From: Mercenaria mercenaria
Lineage: Eukaryota; Mollusca; Bivalvia; Venerida; Veneridae
Assembly: GCF_021730395.1 (NCBI RefSeq)
Contig: NC_069362.1
Location: 84,026,001 to 84,090,000 of the forward strand
Length of the DNA: 64,000 bases
Direction of reading: 5' to 3'
The position numbers were made by a program, and so were the translations under genes. Shown in pieces: positions 1 through 10,700 of this stretch. Position 1 is the first letter of the stretch. Each line of letters opens with the position of its first letter. Below the pieces are notes generated by a model. It did no database searches, was not told the origin of the DNA, and saw only the letters and a program-made list of their open reading frames with translations.

Positions 1-420
1 AAATACCATATCTAATCCTATGTTTACCCATGCACTGGTATGACAGCCATACAAAGCCATACAATATGTAAGTACCAGATATCCAGTTCAAAGTAAGATA
101 GTTTCTCCCCCCTCCAATCCATTCATAACAGAGGATTATGTATTTTTCAATGGCCTAATAGGTAGGACTATTTGTAAGAAGAACTGCAAAGAAACTAAAT
201 AAAAGACACATATATCAAGATCTCAGTGTGCTCCTGTTTTAAATAAGATTTTAACAATGATGCTCATTTCTGTAAAAATTCAAAATTTTGGTAATACCCA
301 TAATTATAATAACGAAGAGCAACATCTGGTAAAATTCACTGCTTTCAATTACTGAAGCTATATACTATACTTTGTGACGTACTTGACAACTCTTAACAGG
401 TAAAAGCAAAAATAGGTGTA
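1..420. other. AT-rich non-coding stretch
   Basis: No reading frame, RNA gene or repeat boundary can be supported here. The stretch is AT-rich and ends where the first tandem-core element begins. It may be intron or 3' flank of the minus-strand membrane-protein gene whose later exons were not found. Confidence 0.4.
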
Positions 421-1566
421 GCAAGAGCTGTCCGTAAGACAGCGCGCTCAACTTTTCTCAGTGCTTCACTCTGAATTTGAACTTTGCCATTTAAAAAAAA
501 AAATCCAAGTTAAAAAGGGGCATAACTCTGTTAAAATTCAAATTATAGTTATGTGAATTGTGTCTCCTGGTGTAGACTTTAATAGTAAATAACTATTTTG
601 AGTTTCAAGTCAAAAGCTTTAATAGTAACAGAGATATTTGACTTTATCAAAAATTTTAATAAAAAAATCTAAGTTTAAAGGGGCATAATTCTGTCAAAAT
701 TCAAATCAGAGTTATGGGGATTGTTTCTCCTGGGGTAGACTTTGATGGTAAATAAGTATTTTAAGTTTCAAGTCAAAAGCTTTGATAGTAACAGAGATAT
801 TTGACTTTATCAAAAACTTTAACTAAAAATTCTAAGTTAAAAAGGGGCATAATTCTGTCAAAATTCAAATCAGAGTTATGGGAATTGTGTCTCCTGGTGT
901 AGATTTTGATAGTTACAGTAAATAACTATTTTGAGTTTCAAGTCAAAAGCTTTAACAGAAACAGAGATATTTGACTTCATCAAAAATTTTAACAAAATGT
1001 CTAAGTTAAAAAGGGGCATAATTCTGTCAAAATTCAATTCAGTGTTATGGGGATTGTTTCTCCTGGTGTAGACTTTAATAGTAAATAAGTATTTTAAGTT
1101 TCAAGTCAATAGCTTTGACAGTAACAGAGATATTTGACTTTATCAAAAACTTTCACCAAAAATTCTAAGTTAGAAAGGGGCATAATTCTGTCAAAATTCA
1201 AATCAGAGTTATGGGGATTGTTTCTCCTGGTGTAGACTTTGATAGTAAATAACTATTTTAAGTTTCAAGTCAATAGCTTTGATAGTAACAGAGATATTTG
1301 ACTTTATCAAAAACTTTAACCAAAAATTCTAAGTTAAAAAGGGGCATAATTCTGTCAAATTTCAATCAGAGTTATGGGGATTGTTTCTCCTGGTGTAGAC
1401 TTTGATAGTAAATAACTATTTTAAGTTTCAAGTCAATAGCTTTGATAATAACAGAGATATCTGACTTTATCAAAAACTTTAACCAACGCAGACGCCGACG
1501 CCGATGCCGACACCGACGCCAGGGTGAGTGCAATAGCTCTACATTTTCTTCGAAAAGTCGAGCTAA
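421..1566 (-). mobile_element. Tandem-core element E1 (HINE-like, about 164-bp units)
   Basis: Six or so head-to-tail units carry the landmark AGGGGCAT at about 517, 680, 843, 1013, 1177 and 1341, so the unit is about 164 bp. The left edge has CAAGAG followed by the stem-loop GCTGTCCGTAAGACAGC, then GCGCTCAACTTTTC. The right edge has GAAAAGTCGAGCTAAAA. Read on the minus strand it therefore begins AGCTCGACTTTTC and ends GAAAAGTTGAGC + stem-loop + CTCTTG, the design shared with the other tandem-core elements here. The same stem-loop end is found at 39893-39918 on an element with a different core. A GC-rich CCGACGCCGATGCC tract at about 1490-1530 precedes the right end. No coding capacity. Assignment to Helentron-derived elements is inference from architecture. 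Confidence 0.7.
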
Positions 1567-1774
1567 AAAAGTATTTTTACACATTTATTATCTGCCAAAA
1601 GTCACCTATATTGACAGGTTGTCCTTAAAACCACACTGATAACGATAGTGATGTCAGGTTATAGTACTACCAAACCTGAGGTATAAAAATAGAATGTTTT
1701 ACAGGGCTTTTCATCCTTATATAACAACAGTGTGCAATCTACTTATTTGATCAATCAGAGCGAGTTATTCTTCA

Positions 1775-3341
1775 AACAAGAGGGTCATGATGACCCTGAA
1801 TCGCTCACCTGAGTAATATGAGCTACATGTTTCAAATGTCAAGCTGATGATTTTCAGAAATTTTTTGGAAGATTTTCCGATGTACAATCAAGTAACCCCT
1901 GGGGCGGGGCCAATTTTACCCCAGGGGTCATGATTTGAATAAAGTTTGCAGAAGTCTACTAGACAATACTACATATCAAATATCTAAGATCTGGGCCTTC
2001 TGGTTTATTTTAGAAGATTTCTCAATGTACAATCAAGTAACCCCTGGGCTGGGTCAATTTGACCCCGGCCTGAGGGGGTCAAGATTTGAACAAATTTTGT
2101 AGAGGTCCACTAGGCAATGCAACATGTCAAATATCTAAGCTCTAGACCTTCTGGTTTATTTTTAATAAATTTTGATGATTTTTCTATGTACAATCAAGTA
2201 ACCTCATGGGATGGGGTCAACCTGACCCCGGGGGAAGTGATTTGAACAAGTTTTGTAGAAGTCTATCAGGCAATGCTACAGGTCAAATTTCTAAGATCTA
2301 GGCCTTCTGGTTTATTTTTAGACTTTTTTTCAAGATTTTCCTACGTAAAATCAAGTGACCCCTGGGGTGGGGTCAATTTTGACCCCGGGGGACATGATTT
2401 GAACAAATTTTGTAGAGGTCCACTAGGCAATGCTACAAGTAAAATATCTAAACTCTAGGCCTTCTGGTTTATTATTAGAAAAATTTTGAAGATTTTCCTA
2501 TGTAAAATCAAGTGATCCCTGGGGAGGGGTCAATTTTGACCTCGGGGTTCATAATTTGAACAAATGTTGTAGAGGTCCACTAGGCAATGCTACATGTGAA
2601 ATATCTAAGCTCTAGGCTTTCTGGTTTATTTTTAGAAATTTTTTGAAGATTTTCCTTTGTAAAATCAAGTGACCCCTGGAGCAGGGTCAATTTTGACCCC
2701 AGGGTCATGATTTGAACAATTTTAGTAGAGATCCACTAGGCAATGCTACATGTCAAATATCTAAGCTCTAGGGTCCCTGGTTTTTGAGAAGAAGATTTTT
2801 GAAGATTTTCCTATGTAAAATCAAGTGACCCCTGGGGCGGGGTCAATTTTGACCCCGGGGTCACGATTTGAACAAATTTTGTAGAGGTCCACTCAGCAAT
2901 GCTACATGTGAAATATCTAAGCTCTAGGCCTTCTGGTTTATTTTAAAAAAAAAGTTTAATATTTTCCTATGTAAAATCAAGTGACTCCTGGGGCGGGGTC
3001 AACTTTGACCCCGGGGTCATGATTTTAACAAATGCAGTAAAGGTCCACTAGGCAATGCTTCACACCAAATATCTAAGCTCTAGAGCTTCTGGTTTTTGAG
3101 AAGAAGATTTTTAAAGTTTTTCCCCTCGGTTGCCATGGCAACCAGAGTTCTGCATGGAATTCAATTCTTTGAACAATTTTGAAAGATCATTCCTGTGAAG
3201 TTTGGCGTAATTCTGCCCAGTGGTTTTCAAGAAGAAGATTTTTTTACAAATTGTTGAAGCACGACAGACGACGCACAACGGACGACTGACATCAAGCGGT
3301 CACAATAGTTCACCTTGTCACTTTGTGACAGGTGAGCTAAA
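1775..3341 (-). mobile_element. Tandem-core element E2 (HINE-like, about 157-bp units)
   Basis: About eight units contain the landmark CAAGTGACCCCTGGGG; the best copies start at about 2352, 2509, 2666, 2822 and 2978, giving a period of about 157 bp. The left end is CAAGAG plus the stem-loop GGGTCATGATGACCC and GAATCGCTCACC. The right end is TTCACCTTGTCACTTTGTGA followed by CAGGTGAGCTAA. These ends match elements E3, E4 and E6, but the core repeat is unrelated to theirs. The last part, 3120-3300, is unique relative to the array and includes ACGACAGACGACGCAC-type sequence. No coding capacity. Confidence 0.72.
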
Positions 3342-3732
3342 AATGTGGCTTCTTATTCCTGAAGACCAATGAGACTGCAACAATAATTTTCGAAGAACTG
3401 CTCTACACGCTGAAGAGCATCGACTGAATGAGCATGCGTCCGTCCATTAATATTCATTTTTTTCTGAAAGTATAGGTATCGTATTTCAAAGCAAGAAGAC
3501 ACATTTTTGTTACTTCAAAGTGTCAGTCAAAGGTAGGTGGAGAATCTGATACCATTTGTAAATGTTAAGTTAAATGAACACGACTGACTCTGCAATTCTC
3601 ATTGGTCAAACGCAGATTTCACACTATGTCAGATCAAGTCCATGAAGAGAATTCTCCGAGAAAAAGAAACCTTGGTCAGTCACTCCCTACTGGTGTCTTT
3701 TTCACGATGAATTCACTTCATAAAGCCTATCT
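3342..3732. other. Spacer between tandem-core elements
   Basis: Nothing gene-like is supported. A 62-codon open frame at 3602-3790 runs into the next repeat element and has no splice context or recognisable homology. Confidence 0.4.
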
Positions 3733-5638
3733 ACAAGAGGACCATGATAGTCCTGAATCGCTCACCTCTTCCCACATGACCAAGTTTTGAGTATGACGTC
3801 GTTTTTTTCTATTATTTGACATAGTGACCTAGTTTTTGAGCTCATGTGACCCAGTTTTGAACTTGATCTAGATATTATCAAGATAAAAACTCTGACCCAT
3901 TTTCAAGAAGATCCATTGAAAAATATGGTCTCTAGAGAGGTCACAAGGTTTTTCTAATATTTGACCTATTGACCTAGTTTTCGAAGGTACGTGACCCTGT
4001 TTTGAACTTTACCTAGATATCATCAAGGTGAACATTCTCACTAATATTCATGAAGATTTCATGAAAAATATGGCCTCTAGAGAGGTCACAAAGTTTTTCT
4101 ATTTTTATACCTACTGGCCTAGTTTTTGATCGCATGTGACCCAGTTTCGAAACTGACCTAGATATCATCAAGGTGAACATTCAGATCAATTTTCATGAAG
4201 ATCCATTGAAAAATATGGCCTCTAGAGAGGTCAAAAGATTTTAATAATTTTAGACCTACTGACCTAGTTTTTGACCGCAGTTGACCCAGTTTCAAACATG
4301 ACCTAGATATCATCAAGATGAACATTCAGACCAACTTTCATACAGATCCCATGAAAAGTATGGCCTCTAGAGAGGTCACAAGGTTTTTTTATTATTTGAC
4401 CTACTGAACTAGTTGTCTAAGGTACGTGACCCAGTTTCAAACTTGACCTAGATATTATCAAGGTGAACATTCTGACCAATTTTTATGGAGATCCATTAAC
4501 AAGTATGGCCTTTAGAGAGGTCACAAGGTTTTTCTATTTTTAGATCTACTGACCTAGTTTTTGACCGCACTTGACCCAGTTTCGAACTTGACCTAGATAT
4601 CATCAAGATGAACATTCAGACCAACTTTCATACAGATCCCATGAAAAATATGGCCTTTAGAGAGGTCACAAGGTTTTTCTATTATTTGACCTACTGACCT
4701 AGTTTTTGATGGCACGTGACCCACTTTCGAAAGTGACCTAGATATCATCAAGATGAATATTCAGACCAACTTTCATATAGATCCCATGAAAAATATGGCC
4801 TCTAGAGAGGTCACAAGGTTTTCCTATTATTTGACCTACTGACCTAGTTTTTGACGGCACGTGACCCACTTTCAAACCTGACTTAGATATCATCAAGGTG
4901 AACATTCTGACCAATTTTCATGAAGATCTCATGAAATATATGGCCTCTAGAGAGGTCACAAGGTTTTTCTATTTTTAGACCTACTGACCTAGTTTTTGAT
5001 CGAACGTGACCCAGTTTCGAACTTGACCTAGATATCATCAAGATGAACATTCAGACCAACTTTCATACAGATCCCATGAAAAATGTGGCCTTTAGAGAGG
5101 TCACAAGGTTTTTCTATTATTTGACCTACTGACCTAGTTTTTGATGGCACGTGACCCAGTTTCGAACTTGGCCTAGATATCATCAAGGTGAAAGTTCTGA
5201 CCAATTTTCATGAAGATCTTGTGAAATATATGGCCTCTAGAGAGGTCACAAGGTTTTTCTATTTTTAGACCTACTGACCTAGTTTTTGAAGGCACGTGAC
5301 CCAGTTTCAAACTTGACCTAGATATCATCAAGGTGAACATTCTGACCAATTTTCATGAAGATCTTGTGAAATATATGGCCTCTAGAGAGGTCACAAGGTT
5401 TTTCTATTTTTAGACCTACTGACCTAGTTTTTGAAGGCACGTGACCCAGTTTCGAACTTGACCTAGATATCATCAAGATGAACATTCTGACCAACTTTCA
5501 TAAATATCCTATGAAATATGTGACCTCTAGAGTGGTCACAAGCAAAAGTTTACGCACGCATGCACGGACGGACGGACGGACGATGGACACCGCACGATCA
5601 CAAAAGCTCACCTTGTCACTTTGTGACAGGTGAGCTAA
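3733..5638 (-). mobile_element. Tandem-core element E3 (HINE-like, about 145-bp units)
   Basis: About twelve units contain GACCTACTGACCTAGTTTTT; copies at 5131, 5276 and 5421 give an exact 145-bp period. The left end is ACAAGAGGACCATGATAGTC then CTGAATCGCTCACC. The right end is a (GGAC)n tract, then AAGCTCACCTTGTCACTTTG and TGACAGGTGAGCTA. Units contain the palindrome GGCCTCTAGAGAGGTC-like core and differ mainly by point changes. The right-hand stem-loop GCTCACC...GGTGAGC and the left-hand stem-loop are both clear. Same family as E4 and E6. Confidence 0.75.
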
Positions 5639-5762
5639 TAATGAAGTTAACGGTCAGCCACTTCCCAATTAAAAAAGAGTTATGTTTTCCAACTTGTGGC
5701 AGAAAAACTGCCCTATATGTTTTTAGGGGTTTTTTTTTGGTGACTTGATGATTATATTTCAC

Positions 5763-7390
5763 AAACAAGAGGACCATGATGGTCCTGAATCGCTCACCTC
5801 TTCCCACATGATCCAGTTTTGAGTATGACATCGTTTTTTCTATTATTTGACATAGTGACCTAGTTTTTGATCTCATGTGACCCAGTTTTGAACTTGACCT
5901 AGGTATTATCAAGATAGAAATTCTGACCAATTTTCATGAAGATCCATTGAAAAATATGGTCTCTAGAGAGGTCACAAGGTTTTTCTATTATTTGACCTAT
6001 TGACCTAATTTTTTAAGGCATGTGACCCAGTTTCAAACTTGACCTAGATATCATCAAGATAAACATTCAGACCAACTTTCATACAGATCCCATGAAAAAT
6101 ATGGCCTCTAGAGAGGTCACAACGTTTTTTCATTATTTGACCTACTGACCTACTTTCTGATGCACGTAACCCAGTTTCGAACTTGACCTAGATATCATCA
6201 AGATGAACATTCTGACCAATTTTTATGGAGATCCATTCACAAGTATGGCCTTTAGAGAGGTCACAAAGTTTTTCTATTTTTAGACCTACTGACCTAGTTT
6301 TTGATGGCACATGACCCTGTTTCGAACTTGACCTAGATATCATCAAGATGAACATTCAGACCAACTTTCATGAAGATCCATTGAAAAATATGGCCTTTAG
6401 AGAGGTCACAAAGTTTTTCTATTATTTGACCTACTGACCTAGTTTATGATGCACGTGACCCATTTTCAAACTTGACCTAGATATCATCAAGATGAACATT
6501 CAGACCTACTTTCATACAGATCCCATGGAAAATATGGCCTCTAGAGAGGTCACAAGGTCTTTCTATTATTTGACCTACTGACCTAGTTTTTGAAGGCACG
6601 TGACCCACTTTCGTACTTGACTTAGATATCATCAAGGTGAACATTCTGACTAATTTTCATGAAGATTTCATGAAATATATGGCCTCTAGAGAGGTCACAA
6701 GGTTTTTCTATTTTTAGACCTACTGACCTAGTTTTTGACCGCACGTGACCCAGTTTCGAACTTGACCTAGATATCATCTAGATGAACATTCAGACCAACT
6801 TTCATACAGATCCCATGAAAAATATGGCCTTTAAAGAGGTCACAAGGTTTTTCTATTATTTGACCTACTGACCTAGTTTTTGAAGGCACGTGACCCAGTT
6901 TCGAACTTGACCTAGATATCATCAAGGTGAACGTTCTGACCAACTTTCATGAAGATCTTGTGAAATATATGGCCTCTAGAGAGGTCACAAGGTTTTTCTA
7001 TTATTTGACCTACTGACCTAGTTTTTGACCGCACGTGACCCAGTTTCGAACTTGACCTAGATATCATCAAGATGAACATTCTGACCAATTTTCATGAAGA
7101 TCCATTCAAAATTATGGCCTCTAGAGAGGTCACAAGGTTTTTCTATTTTTAGACCTACTGACCTAGTTTTTGATGGCACGTGACCCAGTTTCAAACTTGA
7201 CCTAGATATCATCAAGGTGAACACTCAGACCAACTTTCATAAAGATCCCATGAAAAATTTGACCTCTAGAGTGGTCACAAGCAAAAGTTTACGGACGGAC
7301 GGACGCACGGACTGACGGACGGACGGACGGACGACGGACACCTCGCGATCACAAAAGCTCACCTTGTCACTTTGTGACAGGTGAGCTAAA
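5763..7390 (-). mobile_element. Tandem-core element E4 (HINE-like, about 145-bp units)
   Basis: Second copy of the E3 family, same orientation, separated from E3 by about 125 bp. It begins CAAACAAGAGGACCATGATG, with the stem-loop GGACCATGATGGTCC, and ends with a GGAC-rich tract followed by AGCTCACCTTGTCACTTTGT and GACAGGTGAGCTAA. About ten core units. E2, E3 and E4 are thus head to tail. Confidence 0.75.
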
Positions 7391-7709
7391 AAGAAAGTAC
7401 TGTAATGAACTCATTTAGAAATAGGAAACTACGAACTTCCCTCCTCTGTTACAGGCATCTTTTGCAGACAAAATAAAGGCTCTATTTGAACAAACTGCTC
7501 TTTTCCCAAAATAGGCAACTATCGCATAAGAATCTCCCAGTTTGAAAGGCCTGGGCCTCATCCCAATTCCCAGATGAAAAGCCCCATTTTATACATGTAT
7601 ATGGAAAGTCTTGACTTGTTCAAGCACAGAAAAAAGAAATGCAAAATGCAGAAACCATCTGAGCCACTCTTGCTTAACAATGACAGGAGGATTTGAATAA
7701 TTAATTTAC
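7391..7709. other. Non-coding stretch, probably intron 4 of the membrane-protein gene
   Basis: No exon continuing the minus-strand gene was found here. The sequence is unique relative to the rest of the window and carries no recognisable element. Confidence 0.4.
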
Positions 7710-10700
7710 CTGCAAATGGTTGAGCCCACCATCTCATCCCTGAGTGACCTACAGCTACACTGGCAGTGTAGATAAATACAGCATCTGAAACATATGCAAA
7801 CAACTCAGTACACATGTACTCAGGTTTACAATATTTTTATAAAATTAATGTACCTTACTGGAATTGGCTAGTACATAATTGATTACAATTAATATGCCTC
7901 CAGTACCAGAGAACGATTTTTTGTACACTTATTGAAGAGTTAAATTTTGTATTTTATTTAGTGAAAAAACAGTTTGACAATTCAGCACAAAAACTAACTG
8001 TTTCTATAAGACATAATAATGTCAATGCAGTTATCCAGTGTTTGCGCTGAGAAGACAAATTATCATTTTAATTAATTATGAATAAGTACACAGTCTACAG
8101 ATGTCAGTAAGTACACAGTCTACAGATGTCAGTAAGTACACTGTCTACAGATGTCAGTACCACAAAGAAATAATCCTTTAATTACCTGTCAGAAAAACCT
8201 ATCAATGCAAATAAGAAAAAAATCCAGTTTATTAGAGAATGTGTGTACTTACATATACATATAATATATAGAGGTAATCGCTGTCCAATGAACATAAATA
8301 TTCCCTGAGCATGCCAGAAGCTGTCAATATCAGGCATCCAGTAGCTTACAGCTTCAACAAAAAGGCCATGAAGAATTACAGCAATCCACAGAAACTTAAA
8401 TCTTCCACCAATACGCTGAGCTGGAAAGTAAACCAACTTGTTTAAGCCTTCAATAAAACATATATCATCAATCCTGTATATTAACACCTAGTACAACTCT
8501 TGTGTTACATTCCCAGACATTCAATAACAACAGCCACAATCAATGACTATTAAAAATTCAAAGTAATCAAGGTACTAGTACTTCATTATAAAACACTACG
8601 ATGGTTTATTGGTGGTAAGAAAAAATATTTTTGAGCAGTCAAGTTTCTCTAGCTTACGATTTTGATGTCTATATCATGTTCATGAGCATTTTGTGGTACC
8701 TGAAGAATATAACACACATTATTCTGACTTTTTTTTGTCACTGGTGATGCCACAGTCCTACTACATCATAACTGGCAAATTTCATTTAGTACAACATACT
8801 GGAGCTGAATAGCAAGGTTTAACAACAGAAAGGACAATGCTAAAGGTTACTGCTTTGTGCACTAGCTTCATTATGTTGGTATTTCATAAAATTATCTGAC
8901 AACATTTGGATACAGAATAACACCTATGATATTTTTCTTATTCACCAGTTCATTTGGAAGTAGGATGTAATACTGGAGAGGAAAGAAAGTTAGACTTGGG
9001 AAAGTCGAAAAGGGGGCCTTGATTTGAAAGGTCTCTTTATCTGCATATATTTATTTTGTGATTTTTTATGATCATTCCGAAGAATTTCAATGTGATCCAA
9101 TTGTTTTTATCAAAAATCATAAAAGGGAGTAATGGTCCAGTGAACAAAGCATCAGCCATTCATTCCAGAATGTCATTTATCCGGATAACTTAGAATAAAG
9201 CCTGGACTCGGTAAAAGGAAATGAAAATCGTCTTATAAATTAATGGCAACCCATGGGTAAATTTATTCAAACCGCAACGTAACTATCTTAAGATGAAAAA
9301 TATGAGATCAGATCCGTTGATACAAATAATACCAAATAATGTCTTAAAATCAGCATGTAAGGTGCAAATCTATTTAATCACGAACACTTATCTCAAAAAT
9401 ATTGACACAGACCTACACATTATATTTCACTTTACTATAGACTGTATGTTTATTTCCGACTTTCAGAAGTTTCATTTAAATCTACATTGTAGGAAATTTT
9501 TCTTAACGAAAATGTTATTAAAATTGTGATATTCCCATAGACTCTCATTATGAAAACTTGTGCAATTTTTCATATCCGTCTAGCCAAAAATCAAGCATGC
9601 TACTCCATCTTTTTTATTTGCCAATTTTTTTTTATGAATTCTCTAAAGTTTTGAAAAATCAGGATTAAATTTTAATCAAATTCTACATTGTAGAAAAACT
9701 TTTGATCCAAATGTGCAGAACTACCTTAAGTTATAGAGATAAAGAGGCAAACTCAAGTCTCCCAGTCAACCAAGTATAAGCATATTATAACACATACATA
9801 CCATGAATGAATGTAAGGGCTGTACAGACAAAGCAGCTCAGTTCCATTTTCAAGAAATCTGGATGAAGTTTGCTTATTTCCGACGGACTGCGGTATCTAA
9901 CAAACCAGTCCAAAAACTGAAAAATATCAGACAACACACTACATATACTTAAAATTTTACAATAAAGTTGTCCACAGGGTTTAATCTTAGCTTACCTTTA
10001 GTAAACAAGCATAACACTGACTTTTACTTCTTGGTATATATTCGTAAGTGTAGATCATAGATGTATCCAGCAAATTATTTCAAGCAACTCCAGTACAACA
10101 AGAGCAGTATTTAAAACATTCCCCCCATAATCATAATAATGGCCTGCTGGAAACAATTTTGTATGCTATGACCTTGACCTTAAACTGGTAGCAGCCCTTA
10201 TAATGTTTTTCTAATTTTAGCTCTAATGATCCCCTGAAGGCCCCAAGTGTCCCCCTCTGAATAAAACTTACAGACAACATTTAAAGTTGTTTAAAGTTTT
10301 GTTTTGTTTTATTTCTAGCTGTAGCAGACTATAAAAGGGGCCAAGTACCTCTGCTAAAGACCAACTTTCATGAAGATCCAGCAAGAGAAGAAATTGTTTC
10401 AAGGTTTTCCTATTTTCTGCTCTAGTAGGCCTTCAATTAGTTTGTATCTGCTGATTTAAGGCATTTGCAAAATCAGTCCCTCAAGGGCATATCCAGCAGT
10501 TGTTACTGCACAGCAGTAAGTCTGTTACTTATATATTCTGTTTTTCATTTAAGAGAATGTTGAATTATTTTCAGACAGTATTAAACACTTTGCGTTGCCC
10601 ATTGTATTGCAAGGTGCTGCACCATCTCAAGCTTATTTATGTTCTTTAGAGTGTGAGGTGAGCAGACAATTGATGCGTCATCAAGTTGGGGGTGAATAAG

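Noticed and set aside
5616-5930. 104-codon minus-strand frame across the E3/E4 junction
   Set aside because: It is made of repeat ends and core sequence; a related frame appears at 18251-18457 in E6. No protein family fits, and open frames are expected in such repeats.
421-7390. Regular repeats suggesting a CRISPR array
   Set aside because: Periods are 145-164 bp of fully repeated sequence with no unique spacers, in animal DNA. These are tandem satellites.
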